33,781 bases of DNA, from positions 1 to 33,781 of the IMG/VR virus record IMGVR_UViG_3300032288_003216. One strand, 5' to 3'. A model generated the notes under the pieces. That model did no database searches, had not been told where the DNA came from, and saw nothing but the letters and a program-made list of their open reading frames with translations. The stretch's first letter is position 1; each line of letters begins with the position of its first letter. Below are positions 21,453 to 27,780 of this stretch, piece after piece. Made by a program: the position numbers and the translations under genes. The DNA is from a virus.

Positions 21453-21484
21453 TTTGGCAGTATCGAAAAGTTTTCGTATATTGT
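21453..21484 (+). promoter_or_regulatory. Bacteroidetes-type promoter of lipoprotein cassette
   Basis: TTTG at 21453-21456, a 20-bp spacer ending TTTTCG, then TATATTGT at 21477-21484. Predicted start near 21491, giving an 80-base leader ahead of the ATG at 21571, the longest leader in the window. The promoter overlaps the end of the preceding gene by no bases. Confidence 0.7.
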
Positions 21485-21502
21485 ATAACAATCTGAAAGA
21501 AA

Positions 21503-21557
21503 CCATAGTAAACGGCCCCACTATGGCGGACTTCATTAATTAATAATCAAGCGGGTC
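21503..21557 (+). promoter_or_regulatory. Pseudoknot-like leader RNA
   Basis: CCATAGT (21503-21509) pairs with ACTATGG (21520-21526). The loop contains GGCCC (21514-21518), which can pair with GGGTC (21553-21557) downstream, with one G-U, giving an H-type pseudoknot. The second helix ends 13 bases before the start codon, so forming it could block ribosome access. No known riboswitch class is recognised. Pairing is read by eye. Confidence 0.5.
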
Positions 21558-21570
21558 AAAACAGTTTTTT

Positions 21571-21933
21571 ATGGCTAAGACAATTAAGTCAAAAGTTGAG
21601 TATCAGGTAACAGAATTAGTAAACAACCTTAACAGTGCGGCAACCACTACTAGTGAGCAGAAGCGTGACTTCTTTACTACAAAGGCGTTGTACAATGCAA
21701 AGCGTTTGAGCACTATCGTTAACAAAGCAAAGATTGGTGCAATGGCATTGGTACTTTCAATGAGCATCGTTGCTTGTGGTGGTAATGCATCGAGTGAGCA
21801 AACACATACTGATTCAGTTTCAGTAGGTGGTGGTGGTTCAACCGATAGCATCGTTAAACCATCAACGGATAACGAACAATTACAATCAGAAACATCAACA
21901 GGTTCTAAACCTGCTGCTGAAGCGATTAAGTAA
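21571..21933 (+). CDS. Lipoprotein-like protein in an isolated transcription unit
   Basis: 120 residues if the ATG at 21571 is used. A hydrophobic segment ends in a lipobox (MALVLSMSIVACGG, Cys 69), but with 52 residues before it the signal would be too long. A TTG at 21706 in frame gives a normal signal of about 24 residues with lysines at the start, so it may be the true start or an internal one. After the cysteine the mature part is short, Ser/Thr-rich and acidic. Such small lipoproteins in phages often act in superinfection exclusion; that is inference. Confidence 0.65.
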   Translation: MAKTIKSKVEYQVTELVNNLNSAATTTSEQKRDFFTTKALYNAKRLSTIVNKAKIGAMALVLSMSIVACGGNASSEQTHTDSVSVGGGGSTDSIVKPSTDNEQLQSETSTGSKPAAEAIK

Positions 21934-21940
21934 TCCAATA

Positions 21941-22000
21941 GCCGGATAAACGCCGGCAAAACCCCTTAGCGTAGGATGGGCTCGATACCCTACCTACGCT
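21941..22000 (+). ncRNA. Structured 3' region of the lipoprotein transcript
   Basis: GCCGG (21941-21945) and CCGGC (21953-21957) form a small hairpin. AGCGTAGG (21968-21975) and CCTACGCT (21993-22000) form a perfect 8-bp stem around an inner GGG/CCC helix. They lie between the lipoprotein stop and the terminator at 22076 and suggest a stable 3' RNA or an independent small RNA. Confidence 0.4.
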
Positions 22001-22075
22001 CTATGTTGGTGTAGCATCTCGAATTACTCTAATGGTTATTCTCCGATTTACTTTACACTAAAGCACCCAACTATT

Positions 22076-22109
22076 GAACCAGTGCACGAGAGCGCTGGTT
22101 CTTTTTTTT
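22076..22109 (+). terminator. Strong intrinsic terminator
   Basis: GAACCAGTGC (22076-22085) and GCGCTGGTTC (22092-22101) form a 10-bp stem with one G-T and a 6-base loop, followed by eight Ts (22102-22109). This is the strongest terminator in the window and closes the lipoprotein cassette. The next gene begins 17 bases later without a clear promoter. Confidence 0.9.
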
Positions 22110-22125
22110 AACAAACAAAGTGTGT

Positions 22126-22533
22126 ATGATATATTTAAACACCCCGATAGCACATCTGGGAAGAGAGCCCGCTGTGCGTATCGCTAACATGGCATTACGC
22201 TGGTGTAAGAAAACATTTGGAGTGAACAATCGCAAGAAGTACGAACCTATTTGGACAATACATAAGGGATGTGGCGATAATGTTTGCGGTGAATACGATG
22301 ATGCGGATAATGAGGTCCACATCTATTGGGACCAATGTGAAGATGTAAAGGAATTGGTTGCAACGTGTATACATGAGTGGACACATCAACTACAACCAAT
22401 TACAACAAAATACTATAAGTACCCCGGCTCATATAGTCGAAACCCATACGAGCGACAGGCACGATATAGAGAAAAGAAATACACCCCGATATTTTGGAAT
22501 GAGTATAAAGATAAAATAAACAAAGTGAAATGA
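22126..22533 (+). CDS. Zinc-metallopeptidase-like protein (HEWTH)
   Basis: 135 residues from ATG 22126 (an earlier GTG adds two residues). The HExxH zinc motif is HEWTH at 83-87 in the helix VKELVATCIHEWTHQLQP. A nearby acidic helix with ERQARYREKKY could supply the third ligand. Six cysteines elsewhere may be structural. The layout fits a compact gluzincin or SprT-like domain, but the substrate cannot be inferred. No signal peptide, so it acts inside the cell. Confidence 0.75.
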   Translation: MIYLNTPIAHLGREPAVRIANMALRWCKKTFGVNNRKKYEPIWTIHKGCGDNVCGEYDDADNEVHIYWDQCEDVKELVATCIHEWTHQLQPITTKYYKYPGSYSRNPYERQARYREKKYTPIFWNEYKDKINKVK

Positions 22534-22739
22534 TATTAAAATTAACAAACGTCCGAACAGATGCACCTATCCTAGTAGGAACTGAAAGCATTATTGAAGC
22601 GAATCCATTTGTAATGAAGGTTCATACAGGTGAGCAATACGATTGTACAAAGATAGAAAGCAGAGGTGCAATGGTATCCACTATGTATGTTGCCGAAACC
22701 GTTGAGCAAATTTGGGAAATGATAAATAAAACAAAATAA
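22530..22739 (+). CDS. Hypothetical protein (69 aa)
   Basis: Overlaps the peptidase gene by 4 bases (ATGA), so it may be its partner. Strand-rich (LKLTNVRTDAPILVGTESII, NPFVMKVHTGEQYD) and followed by a helix (VAETVEQIWEMINKTK). No family recognised. Confidence 0.68.
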   Translation: MILKLTNVRTDAPILVGTESIIEANPFVMKVHTGEQYDCTKIESRGAMVSTMYVAETVEQIWEMINKTK

Positions 22740-22742
22740 ACA

Positions 22743-23018
22743 ATGAAAAATTTAGAAACCTACGAGTTTGAAATGTTTACCAAAGCAGGAAACAATGCAT
22801 GCCGGTCAGTAGTGAAAAAAGCAATCAAAAAGATTACTGGTCCGAAGCGTATTACTCAAGAAGAGATTACGCAGTATTGTACCAATCTAATCAATAAGGT
22901 TGAGGAGAAGCATCCTGAAATAGGAGATACCGAACCAGGCTGGCATATCGCTGACCTTATTAACCGGTCCCTAGCAGAAGTCGGATATCAATTCCAAGTA
23001 TCTAGGTACGATTTTTAA
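22743..23018 (+). CDS. Hypothetical protein (91 aa)
   Basis: Helical protein with a lysine-rich beginning and a segment EEITQYCTNLINKVEEKHPE followed by GWHIADLINRSLAEVGYQF, which resembles a small winged or helical adaptor domain. No clear family. Spacers of a few bases on both sides. Confidence 0.68.
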   Translation: MKNLETYEFEMFTKAGNNACRSVVKKAIKKITGPKRITQEEITQYCTNLINKVEEKHPEIGDTEPGWHIADLINRSLAEVGYQFQVSRYDF

Positions 23019-23033
23019 TATAAAACAAACAAC

Positions 23034-23264
23034 ATGGAAGAAGCAATAAAGGTATTAGAGCATAGTGAGGTGGTCCTTATGAAAAAGATTAAAGGGATGA
23101 AGGACGGAAAACCGAAGTATGCGGCAAGTGAAAGATTGAATGAATTACGTATGGCTATCCACATACTCAAAACACACGGTGAATTGGACCAGATGTTAGC
23201 AGAGAATGAAGATGCCATCCTAATGGAGCAGTTTATACATAACCCACCCAAAGCCAAAGCGTAA
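23034..23264 (+). CDS. Hypothetical protein (76 aa)
   Basis: Helical, charged protein: MEEAIKVLEHSEVVLMKKIK, then YAASERLNELRMAIHILKTH and a proline-rich end (HNPPKAKA). No signal or known motif. Short A-rich leader before the ATG, as for its neighbours. Confidence 0.68.
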   Translation: MEEAIKVLEHSEVVLMKKIKGMKDGKPKYAASERLNELRMAIHILKTHGELDQMLAENEDAILMEQFIHNPPKAKA

Positions 23265-23267
23265 CGT

Positions 23268-23453
23268 ATGAAGTACGATGTAGTAGTCAAACAAACCCTT
23301 ATCCAATACAAGGTGTTCACGGTTGAAGCAAGCAATGCAGATGAAGCAGCTGATATTGCAGAGCGTGATGCATCGGAGTTAGACTTTTGGTCGTGGGATG
23401 AGATAGATACAAATGAGTTCGAAGTTATAGATGTAGAACCTGCCGGACATTAA
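23268..23453 (+). CDS. DpnD/PcfM-like small protein (61 aa)
   Basis: Strand then helix layout (VVVKQTLIQYKVFTVEASNA, DEAADIAERDASELDF) resembles small DpnD/PcfM-type proteins and the gene at 7556. Acidic. Function unknown. Confidence 0.65.
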   Translation: MKYDVVVKQTLIQYKVFTVEASNADEAADIAERDASELDFWSWDEIDTNEFEVIDVEPAGH

Positions 23454-23473
23454 TAAAAATAAAATCAGTTCAA

Positions 23474-23698
23474 ATGTATACCATAATAGATACAATAGAG
23501 ATAGAGAGATTGGAAGCCATAGATAGAGAAAGAGAAATCACAATGGGTACTCCTGAATTCCAGAAATGGTGCAAGGACATGAGAATAGGAATACTATATA
23601 CAAAGAGAGAAGGTATATCCAATGCTAACTCAATGATGGCCCAATGGAATAACGAAGTAGACTCTGGATTGCCAGAGTGGATACGTCGAATGTATTAA
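23474..23698 (+). CDS. Hypothetical protein (74 aa)
   Basis: Charged, mostly helical protein (IEIERLEAIDREREITMG) with a tryptophan- and methionine-rich end (ANSMMAQWNNEVDSG). The last gene before a 363-base gene-free stretch. No family recognised. Confidence 0.66.
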   Translation: MYTIIDTIEIERLEAIDREREITMGTPEFQKWCKDMRIGILYTKREGISNANSMMAQWNNEVDSGLPEWIRRMY

Positions 23699-24061
23699 CG
23701 ATAACGGATTGCTACGTATCGAATACGTCACAATATAAACCGATAGTGTATGAAACCGTACTAATCCACATAACGAATTGCATGCCATGCGAGTAGCCCC
23801 AACTAATGGGTGAACCCGTTGCCGCCGTGAGGTGAGCAACGGGATTCTCATGCTCTCCCGTTTCCTCCCCCTATACCACTACTGCGCACTGAATTTCGTG
23901 TAACTGCGATTTTTGCGCTCTCGTATATAGCGGTCGGATACGTGCGAATACCGGGGCCAAGTTTTTTCCATATAGAGCGCAATTTGACATATGAGTTGAC
24001 ACTCACATTTCGGAATGAACTGAATATAAATCTATTAAGGAGATATTTATAGTAAAAGATT
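23699..24061. other. Gene-free stretch with several inverted repeats
   Basis: ACGTAT-CGA-ATACGT (23714-23728) is a perfect small hairpin. CCCGTTGC 23815-23822 pairs with GCAACGGG 23836-23843, with weaker flanking pairs around it. TTGCGCTCT 23913-23921 pairs with AGAGCGCAA 23974-23982, extended by ATAT/ATAT and enclosing CGGT/ACCG. GTTGACACTCA near 23995-24005 matches the 18291 repeat copy in reverse. Possible structured RNA, origin or late-module regulatory region. A TATAAATC at 24025-24032 might be a late-type promoter element. Confidence 0.55.
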
Positions 24062-24169
24062 ATGGCAAGGAGAAAATCAAAACCAAAAGCAATGAGAAGT
24101 AGAAAATCCGGAGTGAAAACGGAAAAGAGAATAGCAAAAAATATTGAAGTTCTTAAAAAATATATGTAA
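24062..24169 (+). CDS. Tiny basic protein (35 aa)
   Basis: ATG 24062 reads MARRKSKPKAMRSRKSGVKT and ends VLKKYM at TAA 24167-24169, overlapping the next ATG (TAATG). About 40% Lys/Arg, suggesting DNA or RNA binding, possibly in condensing packaged DNA. It leads the module with the shared leader peptides. Coupling to the next gene supports it. Confidence 0.65.
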   Translation: MARRKSKPKAMRSRKSGVKTEKRIAKNIEVLKKYM

Positions 24170-24462
24170 TGATAAAGTTAAAAGATTTATTAAATGAGGG
24201 ACCAAAGGAAATGGTTTCCAAAATTGACAAGATAGCAAAAAAAGAATTGGGAAATAAAGTTTTCGCTAGTCATTTCAGAGATAATATCTATTTAGTATCT
24301 CCGGGTGGATTTTATTCACCTGTTAGGTTAAGACAAATGGCAGAAGATTTGTTAGATGTTTTCCCACCAGAAATGTTGGATAAGCCTGTTGGTGATTTAA
24401 AACCTATAAGAGTTGGAACGGGTGGAGCAACGGAAGGACAGATTATAATCAGATTAAAATAA
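24169..24462 (+). CDS. Protein with capsid-targeting-like leader (1 of 3)
   Basis: 97 residues. The start MIKLKDLLNE|GPKEM fits the short capsid-targeting peptides of T4-type internal proteins, in which a prohead protease cuts after (L/I)-x-E (here LNE). The rest is a basic alpha/beta domain (MVSKIDKIAKKELGN, NIYLVSPGGFYSPVRL). Two following genes share the leader, so packaging into the capsid is a reasonable inference. Confidence 0.72.
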   Translation: MIKLKDLLNEGPKEMVSKIDKIAKKELGNKVFASHFRDNIYLVSPGGFYSPVRLRQMAEDLLDVFPPEMLDKPVGDLKPIRVGTGGATEGQIIIRLK

Positions 24463-24469
24463 AATAAAG

Positions 24470-24826
24470 ATGATTAGGTTAAAATCATTATTAGAACAAG
24501 AAGAATCCAAAGTGGATAACAAAGAGTTTATAGAATTTTCTAAAAAGAGATTAGAAGGAGCAACAAAGATAGCAAACACCGCAAAAGAGAAAGGTGGACC
24601 GGCACTCTTAACATATAACCACTTTGTAGTTAAACTACCTTATTATCAGAACGCAGTTGATGGTGGATTTGATTGTAAGATGGCAGAAGTAGAATACGCA
24701 ACCCATTTGAATACCTTATGTGGTGTAATGGAAGCAGATGGTTTCGACCAAATTGAATTTCAGAAATTAGTTGGACTAATAGAGGTATTAGGTGAACTAA
24801 TAATCAAACACAAACAAAAGAAATGA
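24470..24826 (+). CDS. Protein with capsid-targeting-like leader (2 of 3)
   Basis: 118 residues. Starts MIRLKSLLEQEESK, the same leader with a possible cut after LLE or after the next glutamates. The rest is a soluble helical domain with VVKLPYYQNAVDGGFDCK and LNTLCGVMEADGFDQI. No known family. Overlaps the next gene by 4 bases. Confidence 0.72.
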   Translation: MIRLKSLLEQEESKVDNKEFIEFSKKRLEGATKIANTAKEKGGPALLTYNHFVVKLPYYQNAVDGGFDCKMAEVEYATHLNTLCGVMEADGFDQIEFQKLVGLIEVLGELIIKHKQKK

Positions 24827-25023
24827 TTAGATTAAAGGATATATTGAAAGAAGAAGCAGGACACGAAAACGATAGAGATATGGTAACAGGTGTGGCAGAG
24901 ATACTTAAAATGGTAACGGATATAAACAATAGAAAAGACATAGCAAACGTAATGATAGGAAAGTTCAGAAGTGAAAACGTTCTCTTCGATAAAGATGAAT
25001 TCCTAAAAATGTGTGGATGTTAA
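24823..25023 (+). CDS. Protein with capsid-targeting-like leader (3 of 3)
   Basis: 66 residues. Starts MIRLKDILKEEAGHEN, with a cut site after LKE. The rest is charged and helical (DMVTGVAEILKMVTDIN) and ends in a CGC-like CGC-free tail (MCGC is MC-G-C). Three genes in a row with the same first nine positions (I-K/R-L-K-x-L/I-L) make chance unlikely. Confidence 0.7.
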   Translation: MIRLKDILKEEAGHENDRDMVTGVAEILKMVTDINNRKDIANVMIGKFRSENVLFDKDEFLKMCGC

Positions 25024-25328
25024 AACAAGAAACATATGAACTATGGGCGGACCTCTTCGGAAGTTCCATAGGTGTAGCAACCGTTATGAAGTACGCAGAG
25101 ACATCGGGTCTAAACCCAGAATCATATAAGAAGTTATCGGCGGCAATCGGAACCAATCGTACCATATGTAAGGCGATTGATACGGGGTTATACCAAAAAC
25201 TACAAAGAGAGATATATAAATTAGAAAAGGGTGATAAGAGGTTGAAGGAAAACGGAATCGTTAAAAGAGCATGGGATAATATAAATGGCAAAAAAAGAAT
25301 TAATACAAAATCCACAAAGGTACTCTAA
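25017..25328 (+). CDS. Hypothetical protein (103 aa)
   Basis: ATG 25017 (or 25011 two residues earlier) overlaps the previous gene by a few bases. Helical (ETYELWADLFGSSIGVATV, YQKLQREIYKLEKGDKRL) and basic at the end. Overlaps the next gene by 44 bases. Probably a virion-associated or scaffold protein by position; no family recognised. Confidence 0.68.
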   Translation: MLKQETYELWADLFGSSIGVATVMKYAETSGLNPESYKKLSAAIGTNRTICKAIDTGLYQKLQREIYKLEKGDKRLKENGIVKRAWDNINGKKRINTKSTKVL

Positions 25329-26112
25329 AGAAGGGGACCAATGGATAATATCGGCATCTCCGGATATCGAACCCCTACGTTTACCCGTTGGTGAGGAAAT
25401 ACCAAATCTAAAACCCTTATTGGAAGCAGACGGTATAATAGTAAGGGTTAAGACAATTGATCCCGTTTCGGACGTGTACCTAATCTCTCCGCAAACCCTA
25501 CAGGACATTGGGGATAGTAATCACCCACATTATACATCAGCGGATTCAGGTAAAGTATTAGGAGCACAAATGGGAAAGAGTATTCCTATTGTATCCGTAG
25601 ATGTAACTAAACTGGATAAGATAGCAGAAGCACAGAACGAAGGTAATCTCAAAGCCGGTGTTAAGGAAGTAGAGTATGTATATGAGACAGAGGTAGTATC
25701 CGGTCTCCCTACTGGGTTAGTGGAGCAGATTAATTGGACATTACTGAATGATTTCCCAAAACCTTCCGATACATTCCAAGTATGGGATTTGGACCTGAAA
25801 GCGGATTACTCCATTGAGAGGTTACTCATCGAAACTGCTCAAGGTGGTGGTAAGATAGATACGGATAAGTTGATTCGTTTAATAGAGGGGGTTAATGAAA
25901 GGTTAAGAGGCCTCCGTGCTGATTTCAATATGATTGTTGATGTATATGAGAACGGAAAGCCCCCTGCCGCTACGGGCTATTCCGAAATCACAAAGGTTGC
26001 ACTCTCCCCTACGGAAACGGGTACAACGGAAGATGATGTAAAGACACAAGTTGTAATCAAATACTCCGAAATTGGAGAAATTCTACCAACCCCACTCACT
26101 ACGGGTGGATAA
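25285..26112 (+). CDS. Possible virion structural protein (275 aa)
   Basis: Soluble, balanced composition with many prolines and glycines and repeated beta segments (IIVRVKTIDPVSDVYLI, VEYVYETEVVSGLPTG), plus a HPHYTSADSGKVL segment that resembles phage tail-fibre or baseplate repeats. A C-terminal low-complexity end (TPLTTGG). No defined family. Its place in front of the surface genes supports a structural role. Confidence 0.7.
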   Translation: MAKKELIQNPQRYSKEGDQWIISASPDIEPLRLPVGEEIPNLKPLLEADGIIVRVKTIDPVSDVYLISPQTLQDIGDSNHPHYTSADSGKVLGAQMGKSIPIVSVDVTKLDKIAEAQNEGNLKAGVKEVEYVYETEVVSGLPTGLVEQINWTLLNDFPKPSDTFQVWDLDLKADYSIERLLIETAQGGGKIDTDKLIRLIEGVNERLRGLRADFNMIVDVYENGKPPAATGYSEITKVALSPTETGTTEDDVKTQVVIKYSEIGEILPTPLTTGG

Positions 26113-26121
26113 TCCTCTACT

Positions 26122-26286
26122 ATGAAACCCATTACCTTCTTATATAACTTTCTTGCTTCTCTACTAATAGTGCCAATTCTTGCTATCGTTTCCCTTACCG
26201 TTGGTTTGGGAATGGGTATAGGATTTTTCCTTTGGTGGTTAAAAAGATACGGAATACGCAATCGTTGTTGCTGTGGCGCAAAGTGA
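26122..26286 (+). CDS. Small membrane protein with cysteine tail (54 aa)
   Basis: ATG 26122 reads MKPITFLYNFLASLLIVPIL and the frame ends RNRCCCGAK at TGA 26284-26286. Two hydrophobic helices (about 5-25 and 28-41) precede a basic tail with three adjacent cysteines. It sits between a structural gene and the lipoprotein, where holins or spanin-like proteins are often found, but this is only positional. Confidence 0.6.
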   Translation: MKPITFLYNFLASLLIVPILAIVSLTVGLGMGIGFFLWWLKRYGIRNRCCCGAK

Positions 26287-26325
26287 AACTATCAACCCCT
26301 AACAAAAAATTTCTTCTAAAAACGA

Positions 26326-26345
26326 CCCGGCCCCCTTCCCCGCCC
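26326..26345 (-). other. Canonical G-quadruplex motif on minus strand
   Basis: The plus strand reads CCCGGCCCCCTTCCCCGCCC; the minus strand therefore has G-runs of 3, 4, 5 and 3 with loops of 1-2 bases, a textbook quadruplex motif in an otherwise AT-rich region. It lies in the 155-base gap ahead of the metzincin gene. It may pause polymerase or regulate the downstream gene; no function is known. Confidence 0.6.
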
Positions 26346-26441
26346 TTCCGTTTCGGTTTAGGGTTTTATATTTATTACCGAACAATCCTACCCTCTACAC
26401 AATTGGTTATATTCTTTTTATAAACACATAACCAATTAATT

Positions 26442-27347
26442 ATGAAAAATGCATCCCTTATAGGATTGGGTATTTTTGCTATTCTTCTTACTACATGTAC
26501 AAAAGAGAGGGTAATCACCAACAGAAAGCCAGAAATTTGTGATTTTGGTACATTGAGCGATAATTCATTTAGAAGTACGGAAGAATTTGAAATGGCAAGA
26601 AGTGGTGGTAGTACAAAGTTAAGAGATTTTGATAAAGATGGTATCCCTGATATAAACGATAATTGTCCTAAAACAAAGAATACTGACCAAAAGGATACCG
26701 ATGGTGATGGTATAGGTGATGTATGTGACCCTTATCCATATGGTAATGAACCTTCGGTTGGTTCTGTAATTCTATTAGATTTCGATGGTTATTACTTAAA
26801 TAGTCCGATGTGGAATAGTGGTACACCGTATCAGTGTCAACCAAGTGGATTACTACCAGAACAAATACAAACGATACTGGATAGTGTTAAGAAAGATTTT
26901 GCAAAATATAATATCACAGTTACAACCGATGAAATGGTATATCTCAACGCATCTTCAGCAAAAAGAATGAGAGTAGTTGTAACCACATCAAGTGAAGTAT
27001 ATCCGGGTGTTGCAGGGATTGCATATGTAGGTTCTATGTTTTGGAATGATGGAACTCCATGTTTTGTGTTCTCTAATACAATGTCATTCAATACATTAAG
27101 AATAAGAATTGCAACATCACATGAATCAGGCCACACAGTCGGATTATATCATCAATCACAATGGGATACTAATTGTAATTTGATATATACGTACAAACCA
27201 TGTGATTATTCTACAAATTCAGGTCCTATTATGGGTTCAATAGGTTCGACATGTTTACCTTTGTGGTGGGTGGGACCAACTCCGAATGGATGTAACTACA
27301 TTCAAGATGATAATGCAGTATTGACATCCAATTTAGGTATCCGATGA
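26442..27347 (+). CDS. Metzincin metalloprotease lipoprotein with TSP3 repeats
   Basis: 301 residues. Lipoprotein signal with lipobox LTTC (Cys 19). Residues about 62-97 form thrombospondin type-3 repeats (DKDGIPDINDNCP, DTDGDGIGDVCD) that bind calcium. The catalytic part has the full metzincin signature HESGHTVGLYH at 227-237 with the Met-turn near residue 264 (PIMGS). Four or more cysteines near the end could form disulfides. It would be exposed on the outer membrane or released, possibly to cut host or competitor proteins. Rare in phages. Confidence 0.85.
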   Translation: MKNASLIGLGIFAILLTTCTKERVITNRKPEICDFGTLSDNSFRSTEEFEMARSGGSTKLRDFDKDGIPDINDNCPKTKNTDQKDTDGDGIGDVCDPYPYGNEPSVGSVILLDFDGYYLNSPMWNSGTPYQCQPSGLLPEQIQTILDSVKKDFAKYNITVTTDEMVYLNASSAKRMRVVVTTSSEVYPGVAGIAYVGSMFWNDGTPCFVFSNTMSFNTLRIRIATSHESGHTVGLYHQSQWDTNCNLIYTYKPCDYSTNSGPIMGSIGSTCLPLWWVGPTPNGCNYIQDDNAVLTSNLGIR

Positions 27348-27391
27348 TTTTTTTAGGTAGGAATACTTATATTTAAAGAAAATCGTATCTA

Positions 27392-27778
27392 ATGAAAAAA
27401 GTTTATTTAATTTTGTTATGCATTGCATTAACAAGCATCAGTTCATTCTCACAAGAAAAATGGAGAGCACTGACATTCAATTCCGTAAGCGGAACAGATT
27501 TTAAAGGAAATAAGTTTAACATGATTACTTCCGGATTACATTATGATTTAAAAAATCGTATGTATATATCCAATTGGAATGGTGTCCAATTTAATTATGG
27601 CAAACAAAAATCCAGTTGGTTTAGTTCACAAACAACTCTTAATAGTTATTTGGGTAAGTGGACATTTGGTGCAGGCGTTCAATATGGAATGGTATCCGTT
27701 CCTAACTTTACACCATACTTTTCAAACAACACCACATATTTTATATCTACCGTATCCTATCGATTTAAATTGAAGTAA
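27392..27778 (+). CDS. Secreted barrel-like protein
   Basis: 128 residues. Signal peptide at 1-21 (cleavage SFS|Q). The mature part consists of alternating aromatic strands with turns (MYISNWNGVQFNYGKQ, YLGKWTFGAGVQYGM) and ends in YRFKLK, the style of small outer-membrane barrels in Bacteroidetes. It is short for a full barrel. Two bases before the synthase gene, so the two are probably co-translated. Confidence 0.65.
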   Translation: MKKVYLILLCIALTSISSFSQEKWRALTFNSVSGTDFKGNKFNMITSGLHYDLKNRMYISNWNGVQFNYGKQKSSWFSSQTTLNSYLGKWTFGAGVQYGMVSVPNFTPYFSNNTTYFISTVSYRFKLK

Positions 27779-27780
27779 TT

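Noticed and set aside
21503-21557. A second tRNA in the lipoprotein leader
   Set aside because: There is no acceptor stem or T arm; pairing fits a pseudoknot, not a cloverleaf.
24037-24042. AAGGAG as a Shine-Dalgarno site for 24062
   Set aside because: It is about 19 bases before the ATG, too far for normal use, and other genes here lack such a site.
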